NCBI RefSeq assembly: GCF_001700435.1 | Contig: NZ_LYPC01000014.1 | Coordinates: 1,054,001-1,118,000, forward strand | Source: Paenibacillus pectinilyticus | GTDB lineage: Bacteria; Bacillota; Bacilli; Paenibacillales; NBRC-103111 | DNA: 64,000 bases | Direction of reading: 5' to 3' | Part shown: piece after piece, positions 46,559 to 55,769 of the stretch | Layout: each line of letters opens with the position of its first letter | How positions within the stretch are numbered: position 1 is the first letter of the stretch | Notes under the pieces: generated by a model | Databases searched by the model: none | The model's input: only the letters and a program-made list of their open reading frames with translations | Told to the model about the DNA's origin: nothing | Translations under genes and position numbers: made by a program

Positions 46559-47130
46559 GATAGTCGGAGAATCCGACTATCTCGAGCAGATCCGGGGCCC
46601 GAAGCAGGAAGATAGTCGGAAAACCCGACTATCTCGAGCAGATCGGAGGCCCGCAGCGGGAAGATAGTCGGAAAATCCGACTATCTCGAGCAGATCCGAG
46701 GCCCTCAGTGGGAAGATAGCCGGAAAACACGACTATCTCGAGCAAATCCGAGGCCCTCAGCGGGAAGATAGTCGGAAAACCCGACTATCTCGAGCAGATC
46801 CGAGCCTCGAAGCGGGAAGATAGTCGGAAAATCCGACTATCTCGAACATATCCGAGGCCCGCAGCGGGAAGATAGCCGGAGAATCCGACTAGCTCGAGCA
46901 AATCCGAGGCCCGAAGCGGGAAGATAGTCGGAAAACCCGACTATCTCGAGCAGATCCGAGGCCCTCAGCGGGAAGATAGTCGGAAAACACGACTATCTCG
47001 AGCAAATCCGAGGCCCGAAGCGGGAAGATAGTCGGAAAATCCGACTATCTCGAACATATCCGAGGCCCGAAGCGGGAAGATAGCCGGAAAACCCGACTAT
47101 CTGGATACGCCCCGAGGCCCGCAGAGGTAA
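46559..47130. repeat. Tandem 52-bp hairpin array, 11 units with exact period
   Basis: Units begin with GATAG at 46559, 46611, 46663, 46715, 46767, 46819, 46871, 46923, 46975, 47027 and 47079, exactly 52 bp apart each time. The typical unit has GATAGTCGG and CCGACTATC arms around AAAA/AAAT, then a CTCGAG palindrome, then CAGATCCGAGGCCCGCAGCG. Substitutions are scattered, and several damage one arm (GATAGCCGG, ACGACTATC); there are no unique spacers. The last unit is degraded at its right end. The array lies between convergent genes, ending 26 bp before the ROK gene stop. Confidence 0.93.
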
Positions 47131-47156
47131 AACCTCTATCAGGTGTACTGGTTAGC

Positions 47157-48347
47157 TTAATCTAACAACGAATACCCAATAATTGCGCTGGGTAGCTGTC
47201 TAACGACCATCGAGATGCCGCCGTGAGCCACGCCTAACTCTCCCAAATCCGAACAATAGATTTCGAGATTGTTCAGGAAGCGCGCGGGAATCATCTCGTG
47301 CAGCGTTTTCCATATCGAGTTGATTAGAGGTGCACCTAGGAGGGCGAGTAGGCCGCCAATACAGATGACACGCGGGTTATAGGCATTAATGACATTCGCT
47401 ATACCTATACCTTGATAGTGGCCTAGTTCATTCACCGCGCTGATGATGCGAGAATCGCCGTTTCGCAGTCCGTCTATTAAATTAGCGAAGGGGAGCACCT
47501 GCGGTGTCGTCTCTAGAAGATCATAAAGTGCCTTAATCGAGGCATACATTTCCCAACATCCGCGATTTCCACACGAGCATTTTTTCCCATTGATGTGTAT
47601 GGTAGAGTGGCCTAAACGTCCTGCGGTACCAGCCGTGCCTGTAAATAACTCGCCTTTGTCATATACACCGACAGATAATCCCCATGAGCTTGTCACGTAC
47701 ACCAAATGCTCCACGGAGCGGGAGCGCCCGAAATGAACTTCGCCCATAGCGCCAGCGTAAGGAGCCGGATTCAGGTAAATGTTGAGATTCGGATTGTGTT
47801 TCGTTAAGCTATCAAGCAGCGGGAAATCGGTCCATTCCTTCAGGTTGGCGCTGTATTCGACGACATTCGTTTGGAGATTGTAATACACGGGAATGACGAC
47901 GCCTACGCCGATGATACCTAATTGCCGATGCGAATGGGCTTTCTCCAAATCTTGAAGAATACGAGAAATGGCACTGACAAAATACTGCGGATCTTTGCTT
48001 TCAGCGGGATAAATCATGCTGTCGAGCTTTTTACCAAGAATATCCGTAACGAGTACAGTGAACTGATGAACCTCGATATCGATTCCCACGCAGATGCCTG
48101 CGTTTTCATTGAGATCGACAAGTGTTGGTGGACGGCCGCGTGAGGTGCCTGTTGTTCCTAATTCGATAACAAGTCCCTTTTGCACGAAGAGATCCACGCA
48201 GCTGGATACTGTCATTTTGTTGAGACCTGTTAATGCGGCAATTTTGGCGCGTGAAATCGGGCGATACTTTAATATGGTTGAGATTGTGTGCTCCATATTG
48301 ATTTTTTTGACTAGATCATAATTTCCGATCGGACCCCTTGAATTCAT
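47157..48347 (-). CDS. ROK-family transcriptional repressor (NagC/XylR type)
   Basis: This 396-residue regulator has an N-terminal winged helix (ISRAKIAALTGLNKMTVSSCVDLFVQKGLVIELG, TSRGRPPTLVDL) and a C-terminal ROK sugar-binding domain with the zinc motif CSCGNRGC after a His. The usual GEIGH is AGRLGH here, so a sugar kinase activity is unlikely. Proteins of this kind release DNA when bound by a sugar or sugar phosphate. It diverges from the binding-protein gene at 48545, with dyads between them matching a ROK operator style. The ATG at 48347 is chosen; a GTG at 48356 is also possible. Confidence 0.9.
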   Translation of the reverse strand: MNSRGPIGNYDLVKKINMEHTISTILKYRPISRAKIAALTGLNKMTVSSCVDLFVQKGLVIELGTTGTSRGRPPTLVDLNENAGICVGIDIEVHQFTVLVTDILGKKLDSMIYPAESKDPQYFVSAISRILQDLEKAHSHRQLGIIGVGVVIPVYYNLQTNVVEYSANLKEWTDFPLLDSLTKHNPNLNIYLNPAPYAGAMGEVHFGRSRSVEHLVYVTSSWGLSVGVYDKGELFTGTAGTAGRLGHSTIHINGKKCSCGNRGCWEMYASIKALYDLLETTPQVLPFANLIDGLRNGDSRIISAVNELGHYQGIGIANVINAYNPRVICIGGLLALLGAPLINSIWKTLHEMIPARFLNNLEIYCSDLGELGVAHGGISMVVRQLPSAIIGYSLLD

Positions 48348-48384
48348 CCCTATCACAACCTTACTCTTGCGCAGATTATCGTTT

Positions 48385-48407
48385 ATTTAGTATGAATATT
48401 ATACAAA
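48385..48407. promoter_or_regulatory. Imperfect ROK-type operator near the repressor gene
   Basis: TTTAGTAT and ATTATACAAA form an imperfect dyad resembling the better site at 48472. Its position just upstream of the repressor gene would suit autoregulation. Confidence 0.4.
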
Positions 48408-48471
48408 TTTTAGGGTTTTGTCAAAGAAAAACCGTGTATTTTCGCATATTTAAAAATAATCGTGCATTTTA

Positions 48472-48492
48472 TTAGTATAGGTTATATACTAA
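48472..48492. promoter_or_regulatory. Probable ROK repressor operator
   Basis: TTAGTATA (48472-48479) and TATACTAA (48485-48492) form a perfect 8-bp inverted repeat with a 5-bp spacer. TTAGT...ACTAA half-sites are also found in XylR-type ROK operators. It lies about 50 bp upstream of the sugar-binding protein gene. Confidence 0.6.
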
Positions 48493-48544
48493 ATAAGAAA
48501 GTAGCTGAAAGCGGTTCCTACTATTGAATAAGGGGTGTTTATTC

Positions 48545-49903
48545 ATGAGGAAGTTTAGTTGGATCAGTCTTATGTTTGTTTGCATGTTGATCTTCTCAGC
48601 CTGTTCGTCTACAACCAAAGACACAAGCGCGTCACCTTCTAATGGGACGAAAGCAGCTGAAACGAAAGCGCCGGAATCACAGAAGCCGGCGGATATCAAA
48701 GGTGAGATCTCTTTTTGGTCGTGGTCACCAGAAGATAATGTGTGGCAGCAACTGATCAAATCCTTTAATGATAAATATCCGAACATTAAAGTGAATTATG
48801 TACACACGCCGTCTGCGGATTATGAGAAGAAAATACAAGTTGCGATCCAAGGCGGAGAAATTCCGGACGTGATGGCGTTCGCGAATGGACCGATGATCAA
48901 AAATTACTCGCCAATTCTGGAGCCCTTAGCGCCGCTTGCGGAGAAGTCCCTAGGCAAGGATTGGGAGAAGCTGTTCAAAGCGACACCGCTAGAATCCTCC
49001 AAAAAGAACGGATACAGAACGATGCCGACAGGCGTAGCCGTTACTCCCTTCCTTTCGTATGATGTGGACCTATTCAAAAAGGTAGGCGCAGAGCCACCTA
49101 AAACTTATGAAGAACTGAAACAAGTGATCAAGAAATTCGATGACGCCAAATTACCTGGGGTATTACCTCGTTTAGGCTTTGCTGGTGGGAAAAGTGCTAC
49201 AGTGACAGACGTATTCTACACGCTGGTCAATCAAATCGCACCTGGCAAATTATACGATGCAGACGCCGGTAAAGTGAAATTTACAGATCCGTCGTTCATC
49301 CAAGCAACGAATGCGTTCAAACAATTTTACACAGATAAAATCTTCCAAGATGGCAATTTAACAACCAAGTACGATCCGGATTTGCGCGATATGTATGAAC
49401 AAAAGAAACAATTGCCTATGATTCTGGTCGGCGCTTGGATTATGAATGATGTAGCGAATAAAGATGGCCTGAAAATCGCTGATCGCACCTTTGGACTTGT
49501 GCCAATGCCGACGATTGAAGGTGGTAAAACAAGCGTTTTGATCAACGGCGACGTACCGCTTGGCATAAGCAAAGATTCGAAGAATAAAGAAGCTGCCTGG
49601 AAATTCGTTGAGTTTATGGCAACAGGTGATTACCAAACAATTCTAAGCAAAGCTTTGCAATTCCTGCCTATCAAGGAAGGCTTGTCGATGGATAAAACGA
49701 ACCTGAAAACAGACATTGAGAAGCAGTCCGTTGATTTGATCACCAATGAAATGACGAAGGACGTTGGCGGCATCCGTTTCTTGGATAATGCTTCGATCGA
49801 GCAAGCGTTGTTCGTAAATTTGCAAAAAGTCGCCACGGGCACGATCACAGCAGATCAGGCTATGGCTGAGGTCCAGAAGGCTTCAGACGCAGTGAAACGT
49901 TGA
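48545..49903 (+). CDS. Sugar ABC transporter substrate-binding lipoprotein
   Basis: This 452-residue family 1 solute-binding protein has a lipoprotein signal ending in LIFSAC (Cys at about 19). A Ser/Thr/Lys/Ala-rich linker precedes the mature domain (GEISFWSWSPEDN). The ATG at 48545 follows AAGGGGTG; a TTG at 48524 is less likely. It diverges from the ROK repressor and lies upstream of two permease genes and two sulfatases. An amino-sugar or sulfated oligosaccharide ligand is a reasonable guess, not shown. Confidence 0.92.
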   Translation: MRKFSWISLMFVCMLIFSACSSTTKDTSASPSNGTKAAETKAPESQKPADIKGEISFWSWSPEDNVWQQLIKSFNDKYPNIKVNYVHTPSADYEKKIQVAIQGGEIPDVMAFANGPMIKNYSPILEPLAPLAEKSLGKDWEKLFKATPLESSKKNGYRTMPTGVAVTPFLSYDVDLFKKVGAEPPKTYEELKQVIKKFDDAKLPGVLPRLGFAGGKSATVTDVFYTLVNQIAPGKLYDADAGKVKFTDPSFIQATNAFKQFYTDKIFQDGNLTTKYDPDLRDMYEQKKQLPMILVGAWIMNDVANKDGLKIADRTFGLVPMPTIEGGKTSVLINGDVPLGISKDSKNKEAAWKFVEFMATGDYQTILSKALQFLPIKEGLSMDKTNLKTDIEKQSVDLITNEMTKDVGGIRFLDNASIEQALFVNLQKVATGTITADQAMAEVQKASDAVKR

Positions 49904-50118
49904 TAACGAATGAGGAGGAAGAATATACGCATTCATTCCCTTATTTTATCATTAAAATGGTGTGTCATGACGACTAAGATGTCGATCATGGGCAGCTTGG
50001 GATAGTGCCTATACTACGTATGGTATCGCCACGAGCTCGGCGCCGAATTTGGACGTTGTGAAAGCCGTGTCATTTTGCCCAACTGGACTATATTTTTTTT
50101 ATTAAATAAGATTGGATT

Positions 50119-50171
50119 GTCCATCTATTGGACCTCCGTCACTAGCGTGAGGAAAGACGTGATGGCGGAGG
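50119..50171 (+). other. Two consecutive hairpins before the permease operon
   Basis: The 305-bp gap 49904-50208 holds GTCCA-TCTAT-TGGAC (50119-50133), then CCTCCGTCAC (50133-50142) pairing with GTGATGGCGGAGG (50159-50171, small bulge). Without a T-run this is not a simple terminator; mRNA processing or attenuation between receptor and permease genes is possible. Confidence 0.35.
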
Positions 50172-50208
50172 ATCCTCCCTCATGGAATGGAAAGCGAGGA
50201 GAATTCAT

Positions 50209-51135
50209 GTGCAAATCGCTTTAACAGAAACGGATACAGAAACGAGTACTGCGATGCCATCTGCCAAAAAGAAAAAACACCGATTTACCGGATTATACTT
50301 CGTGCTGCCACTTCTGCTGTTAGTCTCTGTCTTTACGTTCTTCGGTATTTTCTACAACATCTACATTGGGATGTTTGAATGGTCGGGGATCGGGAGCAAG
50401 ACGTTTATTGGCTTTGCCAATTATGTGACGATTTTTAGCACGGCGGAATTTTATGAAGCGCTTGGACATACGGGTTATTTTTTGCTAATTACGATACCGG
50501 CTTCCATGATACTGGGGCTACTTTTGGCTACTTTATTAAATGGTGTCTGGAAAGGGGAAGGCTTATTCAAGTCCATCTTCTTCCTCCCGCATGTGATTGC
50601 GGTTGTGACGATCGGTACGACTTTCGCAGGAATTTATGAACCTAACTTTGGTTTATTGAATGAAATGCTTAGAGGTCTGGGATTATCCAGCTGGGCGAAA
50701 TCCTGGTTGTCCGAGCCCGCTACAGCGCTGAATGCGATTGCGGCCGTCTATATTTTTGCCAATACTGGCTTCTATATGTTGATCTACTATACGAGTCTGC
50801 TTAATATCGATCAAGAAATTTGTGAAGCTGCCAAAATCGATGGAGCTAACGTGATCCGACAATTCCGTCATATTATTTTCCCCATGCTGAGTGGAACGCA
50901 CATCACCTTGGCTATTCTGGGCATCATTCATGCCCTGAAGGTATTCGATTTGGTCTGGATTATGACCGAAGGCGGCCCAGGCGGCGCAACGGAGCTGATT
51001 TCCACGTATTTATTCCGAGAATCCTTATTGAAATACAATACGGGGTATAGCGGAGCTGTGTCCGTCGTCCTTCTGCTTATTGCCTTTGGTTACACAGCCT
51101 TCCAACTACGTATGTATAACAAATTAAGGAGGTAA
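50209..51135 (+). CDS. Sugar ABC transporter permease (MsmF/UgpA type)
   Basis: This 308-residue permease has a Lys-rich cytoplasmic start, then FTGLYFVLPLLLLVSVFTFFGIFYNIYIG and five more helices. The EAA loop is ICEAAKIDGANVIRQFRHIIFPML. GAGGAG with seven bases of spacing supports the GTG at 50209; an in-frame ATG at 50182 lacks such a site. It pairs with the next gene and the lipoprotein at 48545. As in the other two importers here, no ATPase gene is adjacent. Confidence 0.92.
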   Translation: MQIALTETDTETSTAMPSAKKKKHRFTGLYFVLPLLLLVSVFTFFGIFYNIYIGMFEWSGIGSKTFIGFANYVTIFSTAEFYEALGHTGYFLLITIPASMILGLLLATLLNGVWKGEGLFKSIFFLPHVIAVVTIGTTFAGIYEPNFGLLNEMLRGLGLSSWAKSWLSEPATALNAIAAVYIFANTGFYMLIYYTSLLNIDQEICEAAKIDGANVIRQFRHIIFPMLSGTHITLAILGIIHALKVFDLVWIMTEGGPGGATELISTYLFRESLLKYNTGYSGAVSVVLLLIAFGYTAFQLRMYNKLRR

Positions 51136-51139
51136 GCGA

Positions 51140-51928
51140 ATGTTCGGTCGCATCCAACTATCGGAGAAGATTACGATGAATGTTCTGCTTCTCCTTGTCG
51201 CAATTGTATGGCTTGTGCCACTTGTTTATCTGTTGGGCTATTCACTAGAGGGTGACCACTGGGGAAACTATCAAGCTGTGCTCAGTCTCAAGCTATTCCC
51301 GCATTTCCTCATCAATAGCTTCATTGTGTCTGTTTCCGTGGTCATTCTGTTGCTGACGGTAGTCGCTTTGGCTGCATTCGGCTTCAGTAAGGCAACATTT
51401 CCAGGAGCATCTTCCATTTTTGCAATTTGTTTAATCGGCCTTATGATTCCACCTGTTGCGATGTTAGTCCCCTTGTTTCAAACGGTCAAATCGTTCCACT
51501 GGATGAATACCTACATGTCGTTAATTGGTCCAGAAGTCGCGATGAGTATCCCGTTTTCGCTGCTGCTTGCGCGCAATGCCTTCGATGAGATTCCGAACGA
51601 GCTGCTGGAGGCGGCGGAGATGGATGGGGCGAATGCCTGGGGGAAATTTGTTCGCATTATTTTGCCATTAGCTGTGCCTGTTCTGACAACAATTGGGATT
51701 CTGGCTTTCCTCAACTCCTGGAATCAGTATTTGTTTCCGCTTGTTTTCATTAATAAAGAGACGATGCTGACCGTGACGATGGCGCCTAAGTTCTTCATCA
51801 ATGAATATACATCCGATTATCATAAGGTTTTCGCAGCGCTCGTGCTGATTACGATTCCAATCGTCATCCTATATTTGTTTGGTCAAAAGTATATGCAACG
51901 CGGTCTGACAAGCGGCGCCATTAAATAA
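51140..51928 (+). CDS. Sugar ABC transporter permease (MsmG/AraQ type)
   Basis: This 262-residue permease subunit has a strong AAGGAGG ahead of the ATG and lies 4 bp after the upstream stop. Six helices and the EAA loop IPNELLEAAEMDGANAWGKFVRIILPLAVP are present, and the protein ends with KYMQRGLTSGAIK, a class-typical tail. It is shorter than usual because the loop after the first helix is reduced. It forms the importer with the preceding gene. Confidence 0.92.
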   Translation: MFGRIQLSEKITMNVLLLLVAIVWLVPLVYLLGYSLEGDHWGNYQAVLSLKLFPHFLINSFIVSVSVVILLLTVVALAAFGFSKATFPGASSIFAICLIGLMIPPVAMLVPLFQTVKSFHWMNTYMSLIGPEVAMSIPFSLLLARNAFDEIPNELLEAAEMDGANAWGKFVRIILPLAVPVLTTIGILAFLNSWNQYLFPLVFINKETMLTVTMAPKFFINEYTSDYHKVFAALVLITIPIVILYLFGQKYMQRGLTSGAIK

Positions 51929-51971
51929 TCGCGGAAATATTCAGCGTATTCCTTAATAGTAGGAGGCCAAG

Positions 51972-53360
51972 ATGAGAGAACAACAATCAGAGATACGTAA
52001 ATCCAATATCCTTTTTCTTATCGCGGATGATCATCGGTTTGATGGGATAGGGGCGTATGGAAATCCGGTCGTGCAAACGCCGGTCTTAGATCAATTAGCT
52101 GCTGAAGGGGTGCTATATCAGTCCATCTACACGATGGGCGGCTTAACCGCAGCACTTTGCGTACCTTGCCGAGCAAGCCTGCTGACGGGAACCCATGTTT
52201 TTCAGGCTACCGCATCAGAGAAAGAAGTATCACTCGGCCAGACGGAGGATGCATCGCTATGGAACTTGAATCCGGAGCAAACCTTTTTACCCGAGGTATT
52301 CCGTCAGGATGGCTATAGAACGATTGGTATTGGGAAATGGCATAATGGCAAAGAGAGCTTTGCTCGAAGCTTCGCAGATGGAGCGGGTATTTTCTTTGGC
52401 GGCATGGGGGAGCATGTGGGGCTGCCGCTCCACGACTACGACCCTCAGGGTATATATCATCAGGATACCATGTACCCTAGTGAAACCTTTTCTTCGGAGT
52501 TATTTGCCGATAAGGCCATTGATTTTATTCAAGGGCATGAGGCTGAGGAACCGTTCTTTCTTTATGTGTCGTTCACAGCACCGCATGATCCAAGAACGCC
52601 GCCGCAAGCGTATTTAGATCGTTACCCGTTAGCGGATATCCCGCTTCCTCCTAATTTTATGACAGAGCACCCGTTTGATAACGGTGAATTGTCGGTTCGA
52701 GATGAACTGCTTGCCTCGATGCCACGCACTTCGGAAGAAATTCGCCAGCATCTGGCTGATTATTATAGTATGATTACGCATTTGGATGACCAAATCGGAC
52801 GTATCTTAGCAGCGTTGAGGGCCAGTCCACACAGTGAGAATACATTGATTGTGTATACGGCCGATCATGGACTTGCTTTGGGTCAGCACGGTTTATTGGG
52901 AAAGCAAAACCTTTACGAGCATAGCATCCATATTCCGCTCATTATGCAAGGGCCAGGGCTGCCACAGGGTCTACAAGTCAGTGAATTAGGTTGTCAAATG
53001 GACATATATCCGACTCTGTGCGAATTGACTGGCAATTCCATTCCCGATAAGGTAGAGGGGCATAGTATGGTACCGAACGTATTAGGTGAGCGGAATGAGC
53101 GTAGAGCGAGTGTATTTTCGGTCTATAAAAATATGCAGCGCATGGTCCATGATGGACGATGGAAATATATTCGTTATTCGCAAGCAGGAGACGCGGGTTC
53201 GAATCGCACGCAATTGTTTGACTTACTGAACGACCCGTGGGAAATGTCCGATGTGTCGGAGGATCCTGCTATGCACGCTCATATTCAACGCTTAGAAGAG
53301 GAGCTGCAGGCCTGGCAAAAGGACGTTCAGGACCCCTTACTCCTCCAAAAGAACGCATAA
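51972..53360 (+). CDS. Type I sulfatase
   Basis: This 462-residue sulfatase has metal-site Asp residues in ILFLIADDHRFDG and the maturation motif CVPCR at Cys63, followed by ASLLTG. Further metal or substrate segments are IGIGKWHNG and YTADHGLALGQHGLLGKQNLYEHS. No signal peptide is seen, so it probably works in the cytoplasm on imported sulfated sugars. AGGAGG precedes the ATG. It sits directly after importer genes and before a second sulfatase, suggesting an operon for a sulfated glycan. The Cys-type signature needs formylglycine formation by an enzyme not encoded here. Confidence 0.92.
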   Translation: MREQQSEIRKSNILFLIADDHRFDGIGAYGNPVVQTPVLDQLAAEGVLYQSIYTMGGLTAALCVPCRASLLTGTHVFQATASEKEVSLGQTEDASLWNLNPEQTFLPEVFRQDGYRTIGIGKWHNGKESFARSFADGAGIFFGGMGEHVGLPLHDYDPQGIYHQDTMYPSETFSSELFADKAIDFIQGHEAEEPFFLYVSFTAPHDPRTPPQAYLDRYPLADIPLPPNFMTEHPFDNGELSVRDELLASMPRTSEEIRQHLADYYSMITHLDDQIGRILAALRASPHSENTLIVYTADHGLALGQHGLLGKQNLYEHSIHIPLIMQGPGLPQGLQVSELGCQMDIYPTLCELTGNSIPDKVEGHSMVPNVLGERNERRASVFSVYKNMQRMVHDGRWKYIRYSQAGDAGSNRTQLFDLLNDPWEMSDVSEDPAMHAHIQRLEEELQAWQKDVQDPLLLQKNA

Positions 53361-53385
53361 ATGAAGTGAATGAGGTGTTTCGTGT

Positions 53386-54714
53386 ATGAGTCGACCTAAC
53401 TTTTTATTTTTATTTCCAGATACCCATCGAGGAGATTGGATGCCTTATGAGGCGGAGATTGTATCACGCTTAGGGATGGAACCGCTGCCGATTCGGATGC
53501 CCCATATAGAAGCCTTGATGAAGCAAGGCGTCACGTTTACCCGAGCTGTTACGTCCTCTCCGTTGTGTGCGCCTGCCCGCGCTTGTCTCGCTTCTGGTTT
53601 GCGCTACAATAAGGCGGATGTGGCGGGCAATCATGAGAACTATGACATGTCGCGGAAAACGTTTTACGCTGTTCTGAAGGAACAGGGGTATCGTGTAGGC
53701 GGTGTTGGGAAATTCGATCTTCACAAAGCTACGCATTGGTGGGGGCTGGATGGTTGGATTGACGACCTGGGTGAACTCGGTTTCACGGATGGGATTGATA
53801 ACGCAGGTAAAATCGATGCGATTATTTCGGGGCGGGAAGCTCCGAAGGACCCGTATATGACCTATCTCTACAAAAATGGCTGGGCGAATCTCCATTTGAA
53901 GGATATGACCAACCGTGGACAACGAACGGATGCGACGGATTTGCCCGACGAGGCCTATTGTGATAACTGGCTAACTCGGAATGGGATTGGTATGCTGAAG
54001 AGCTTCCCTCAGGATCAGCCTTGGTTTCTTATGGTTAATTTTGTAGGGCCTCATGAACCGTGGGACATCACGCACCGCATGAAAGCAGAGTGGGCGGATG
54101 TTCCATTTCAGGAGCCCCATGATAGTACGGTTCCCGAAGTAACCTGGAACTCAATTCGGCAGAACTACGCCGCTATGCTCGCGAATATTGATCGCAACGT
54201 CGGCGAGCTGATCGAGGAAGTGAAGCGCCGAGGTGAGCTGGAGAATACGGTCATCATTTACGCATCTGATCATGGCGATATGCTTGGCGATTTCAATCTG
54301 TTCGGCAAATGCAAGCCGGAGCGGGGTTCCGTGAATATTCCGCTCGTCATCAGCGGACCAGGCATTGTGAAAGACACGTACAGCGACGCGCTGGTGGAAC
54401 TGCAGGACTTGGCAAGTACAATCGTGCATCTGGCTGGTACTCACATGGCAGAAGCGGCGGATAGTCTCTCCCTCAAGCCAGTTCTGGCGGGTGAAGAGAA
54501 GACGATACGCAGCGTGCAGCTGTCCGGCTTAGACGAAGGCCCTCAGCATCCGAGTCATTGGCGCATGGCTGCTGATCAGGAATGGAAACTCATCGTGGAA
54601 AGAGACCGACCTGATCGGCTATATCAATTAACATGTGACCCGTGGGAAAGTCAGAATGTGGCAGATGCCCATCCAGAGAAGGTAGCCGAATTGAAGCAAG
54701 CGCTCCAGACGTAA
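53386..54714 (+). CDS. Type I sulfatase (second, divergent)
   Basis: This 442-residue sulfatase has the N-terminal FLFLFPDTHRGDW metal strand and the maturation motif CAPAR at Cys61 followed by ACLASG. GKFDLHKATHWW and IYASDHGDMLGDFNLFGK carry further metal and substrate contacts. It is only distantly similar to the sulfatase just upstream, so the two probably remove different sulfate groups from one substrate. GAGGTG precedes the ATG, 25 bp after the upstream stop. No signal peptide is visible. It is the last gene of the import/desulfation cluster. Confidence 0.92.
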   Translation: MSRPNFLFLFPDTHRGDWMPYEAEIVSRLGMEPLPIRMPHIEALMKQGVTFTRAVTSSPLCAPARACLASGLRYNKADVAGNHENYDMSRKTFYAVLKEQGYRVGGVGKFDLHKATHWWGLDGWIDDLGELGFTDGIDNAGKIDAIISGREAPKDPYMTYLYKNGWANLHLKDMTNRGQRTDATDLPDEAYCDNWLTRNGIGMLKSFPQDQPWFLMVNFVGPHEPWDITHRMKAEWADVPFQEPHDSTVPEVTWNSIRQNYAAMLANIDRNVGELIEEVKRRGELENTVIIYASDHGDMLGDFNLFGKCKPERGSVNIPLVISGPGIVKDTYSDALVELQDLASTIVHLAGTHMAEAADSLSLKPVLAGEEKTIRSVQLSGLDEGPQHPSHWRMAADQEWKLIVERDRPDRLYQLTCDPWESQNVADAHPEKVAELKQALQT

Positions 54715-54783
54715 GTATCGGGAGGCAGGGATTAAAGTAAGAGGGTTTTTCGTAAACTCACTTGTGCACGGAACGTTGCATTA

Positions 54784-54942
54784 CTATTGCGTTCGTCCAA
54801 TCTGACTTCCTATGGGATGTCCGGCAAAGTGTGGAACGATACGCAGATGGCTCAAGAGCTTGGCCTCTTTCAGTGGTACTTCTGACTCCAAGGGTTTTGT
54901 AGCGCGAGCAACGCCGTAATCGGCAATAATGGATGTAAGCAA
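54784..54942 (-). pseudogene. Possible 52-codon gene remnant
   Basis: A TTG-initiated frame running from 54942 to a stop at 54784 reads like protein (IIADYGVARATKPLESEV, then HFAGHPIGSQIGRTQ), with no ribosome binding site. It could be the C-terminal end of a lost gene between the convergent sulfatase and lipoprotein genes. I do not recognise the family, and chance cannot be excluded. Confidence 0.2.
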
Positions 54943-54985
54943 AAATCCCCTGTGAAAACAATGCTCGCATTGTTCACAGGGGATT
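54943..54985. terminator. Bidirectional terminator between convergent genes
   Basis: AAATCCCCTGTG and CAGGGGATTT, with inner AACAATGC/GCATTGTT, form a long stem flanked by A-rich and T-rich sequence. It can serve both the sulfatase and the lipoprotein gene. Confidence 0.85.
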
Positions 54986-54998
54986 TATTGTTTAGAAC

Positions 54999-55544
54999 CT
55001 ATTGTACCTCAGACACGAGGAATTTATCGTTTACTTTTTTAGTCGTATACGTAACGCCGTCTTTGGTTGAGAATTTCACAAGATCTGCTGTATTCGCTTT
55101 ATCAAATGTGATCTCTTCTTTTTTGGTGTCCAACAAATTGGACTTGAAGTACGATTTGGTGTTCGTCAGGAACGCCGCGCCTGCTTTCGCATCAGTTACA
55201 TAATAATTCACCAACGTATCTAGCATTGATGTATCAAAGTAGTTACCTAAAAATTTCTTAGCTGTTTCTTTATCTGTCGCTGCAATTGGATTCACTATGA
55301 ATGCGCCATCAGCTGATTTGGCCTCTGCAAATAAGTAATCTACTTTCTCGCGAGCTATTCTAGCGGCGATATAGCCCTTCATGTTCGTTGTATCTTGCGA
55401 TACAGCAGACGCTTGTGGAGCTGCAGTTGCCGTTGCTGTAGCAGCAGGGCTTGGTGAAGTTGTGGAATCTTTAGAGGAACATGCTGCTCCTGTTACTGCC
55501 ATTGTGAGTATAAGAAGACCAGCAGCCGTTTTTTTTAATGTCAT
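54999..55544 (-). CDS. Small secreted lipoprotein of unknown function
   Basis: This 181-residue protein has a signal segment (MTLKKTAAGLLILTMAVTGAAC). It could end in a lipidated Cys at about 22, although the -3 residue is Gly rather than Leu. A Ser/Thr/Ala/Pro linker follows. The mature part (about 55-181) is soluble with mixed alpha/beta character (FDTSMLDTLVNYYVTDAKAGAAF) and resembles no family I can name. GAGGTG seven bases upstream fixes the ATG at 55544 rather than 55559. It is monocistronic as far as can be seen. Confidence 0.75.
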   Translation of the reverse strand: MTLKKTAAGLLILTMAVTGAACSSKDSTTSPSPAATATATAAPQASAVSQDTTNMKGYIAARIAREKVDYLFAEAKSADGAFIVNPIAATDKETAKKFLGNYFDTSMLDTLVNYYVTDAKAGAAFLTNTKSYFKSNLLDTKKEEITFDKANTADLVKFSTKDGVTYTTKKVNDKFLVSEVQ

Positions 55545-55769
55545 TTCGGTACACCTCATCGTTATTGAAATTCTAACTTATATTGCCAAATCATCCGAAT
55601 TCTATCTTATAGGATGGCCAGCAATATAAAAATATAAACGATTAGGGTGTTTATTGCAAATTATGGAGGGAACGTACGATCTTATTCTTGGTGAATTTGT
55701 AGCTTGATCAACATGATAGCGTTTTTATTTGTGACAAAATAAAAGGGTAGTGAGGGAGGGGGATTTCAT

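Noticed and set aside
46559-47130. CRISPR array
   Set aside because: There are no unique spacers between conserved repeats; whole 52-bp units are similar, and no cas genes are present.
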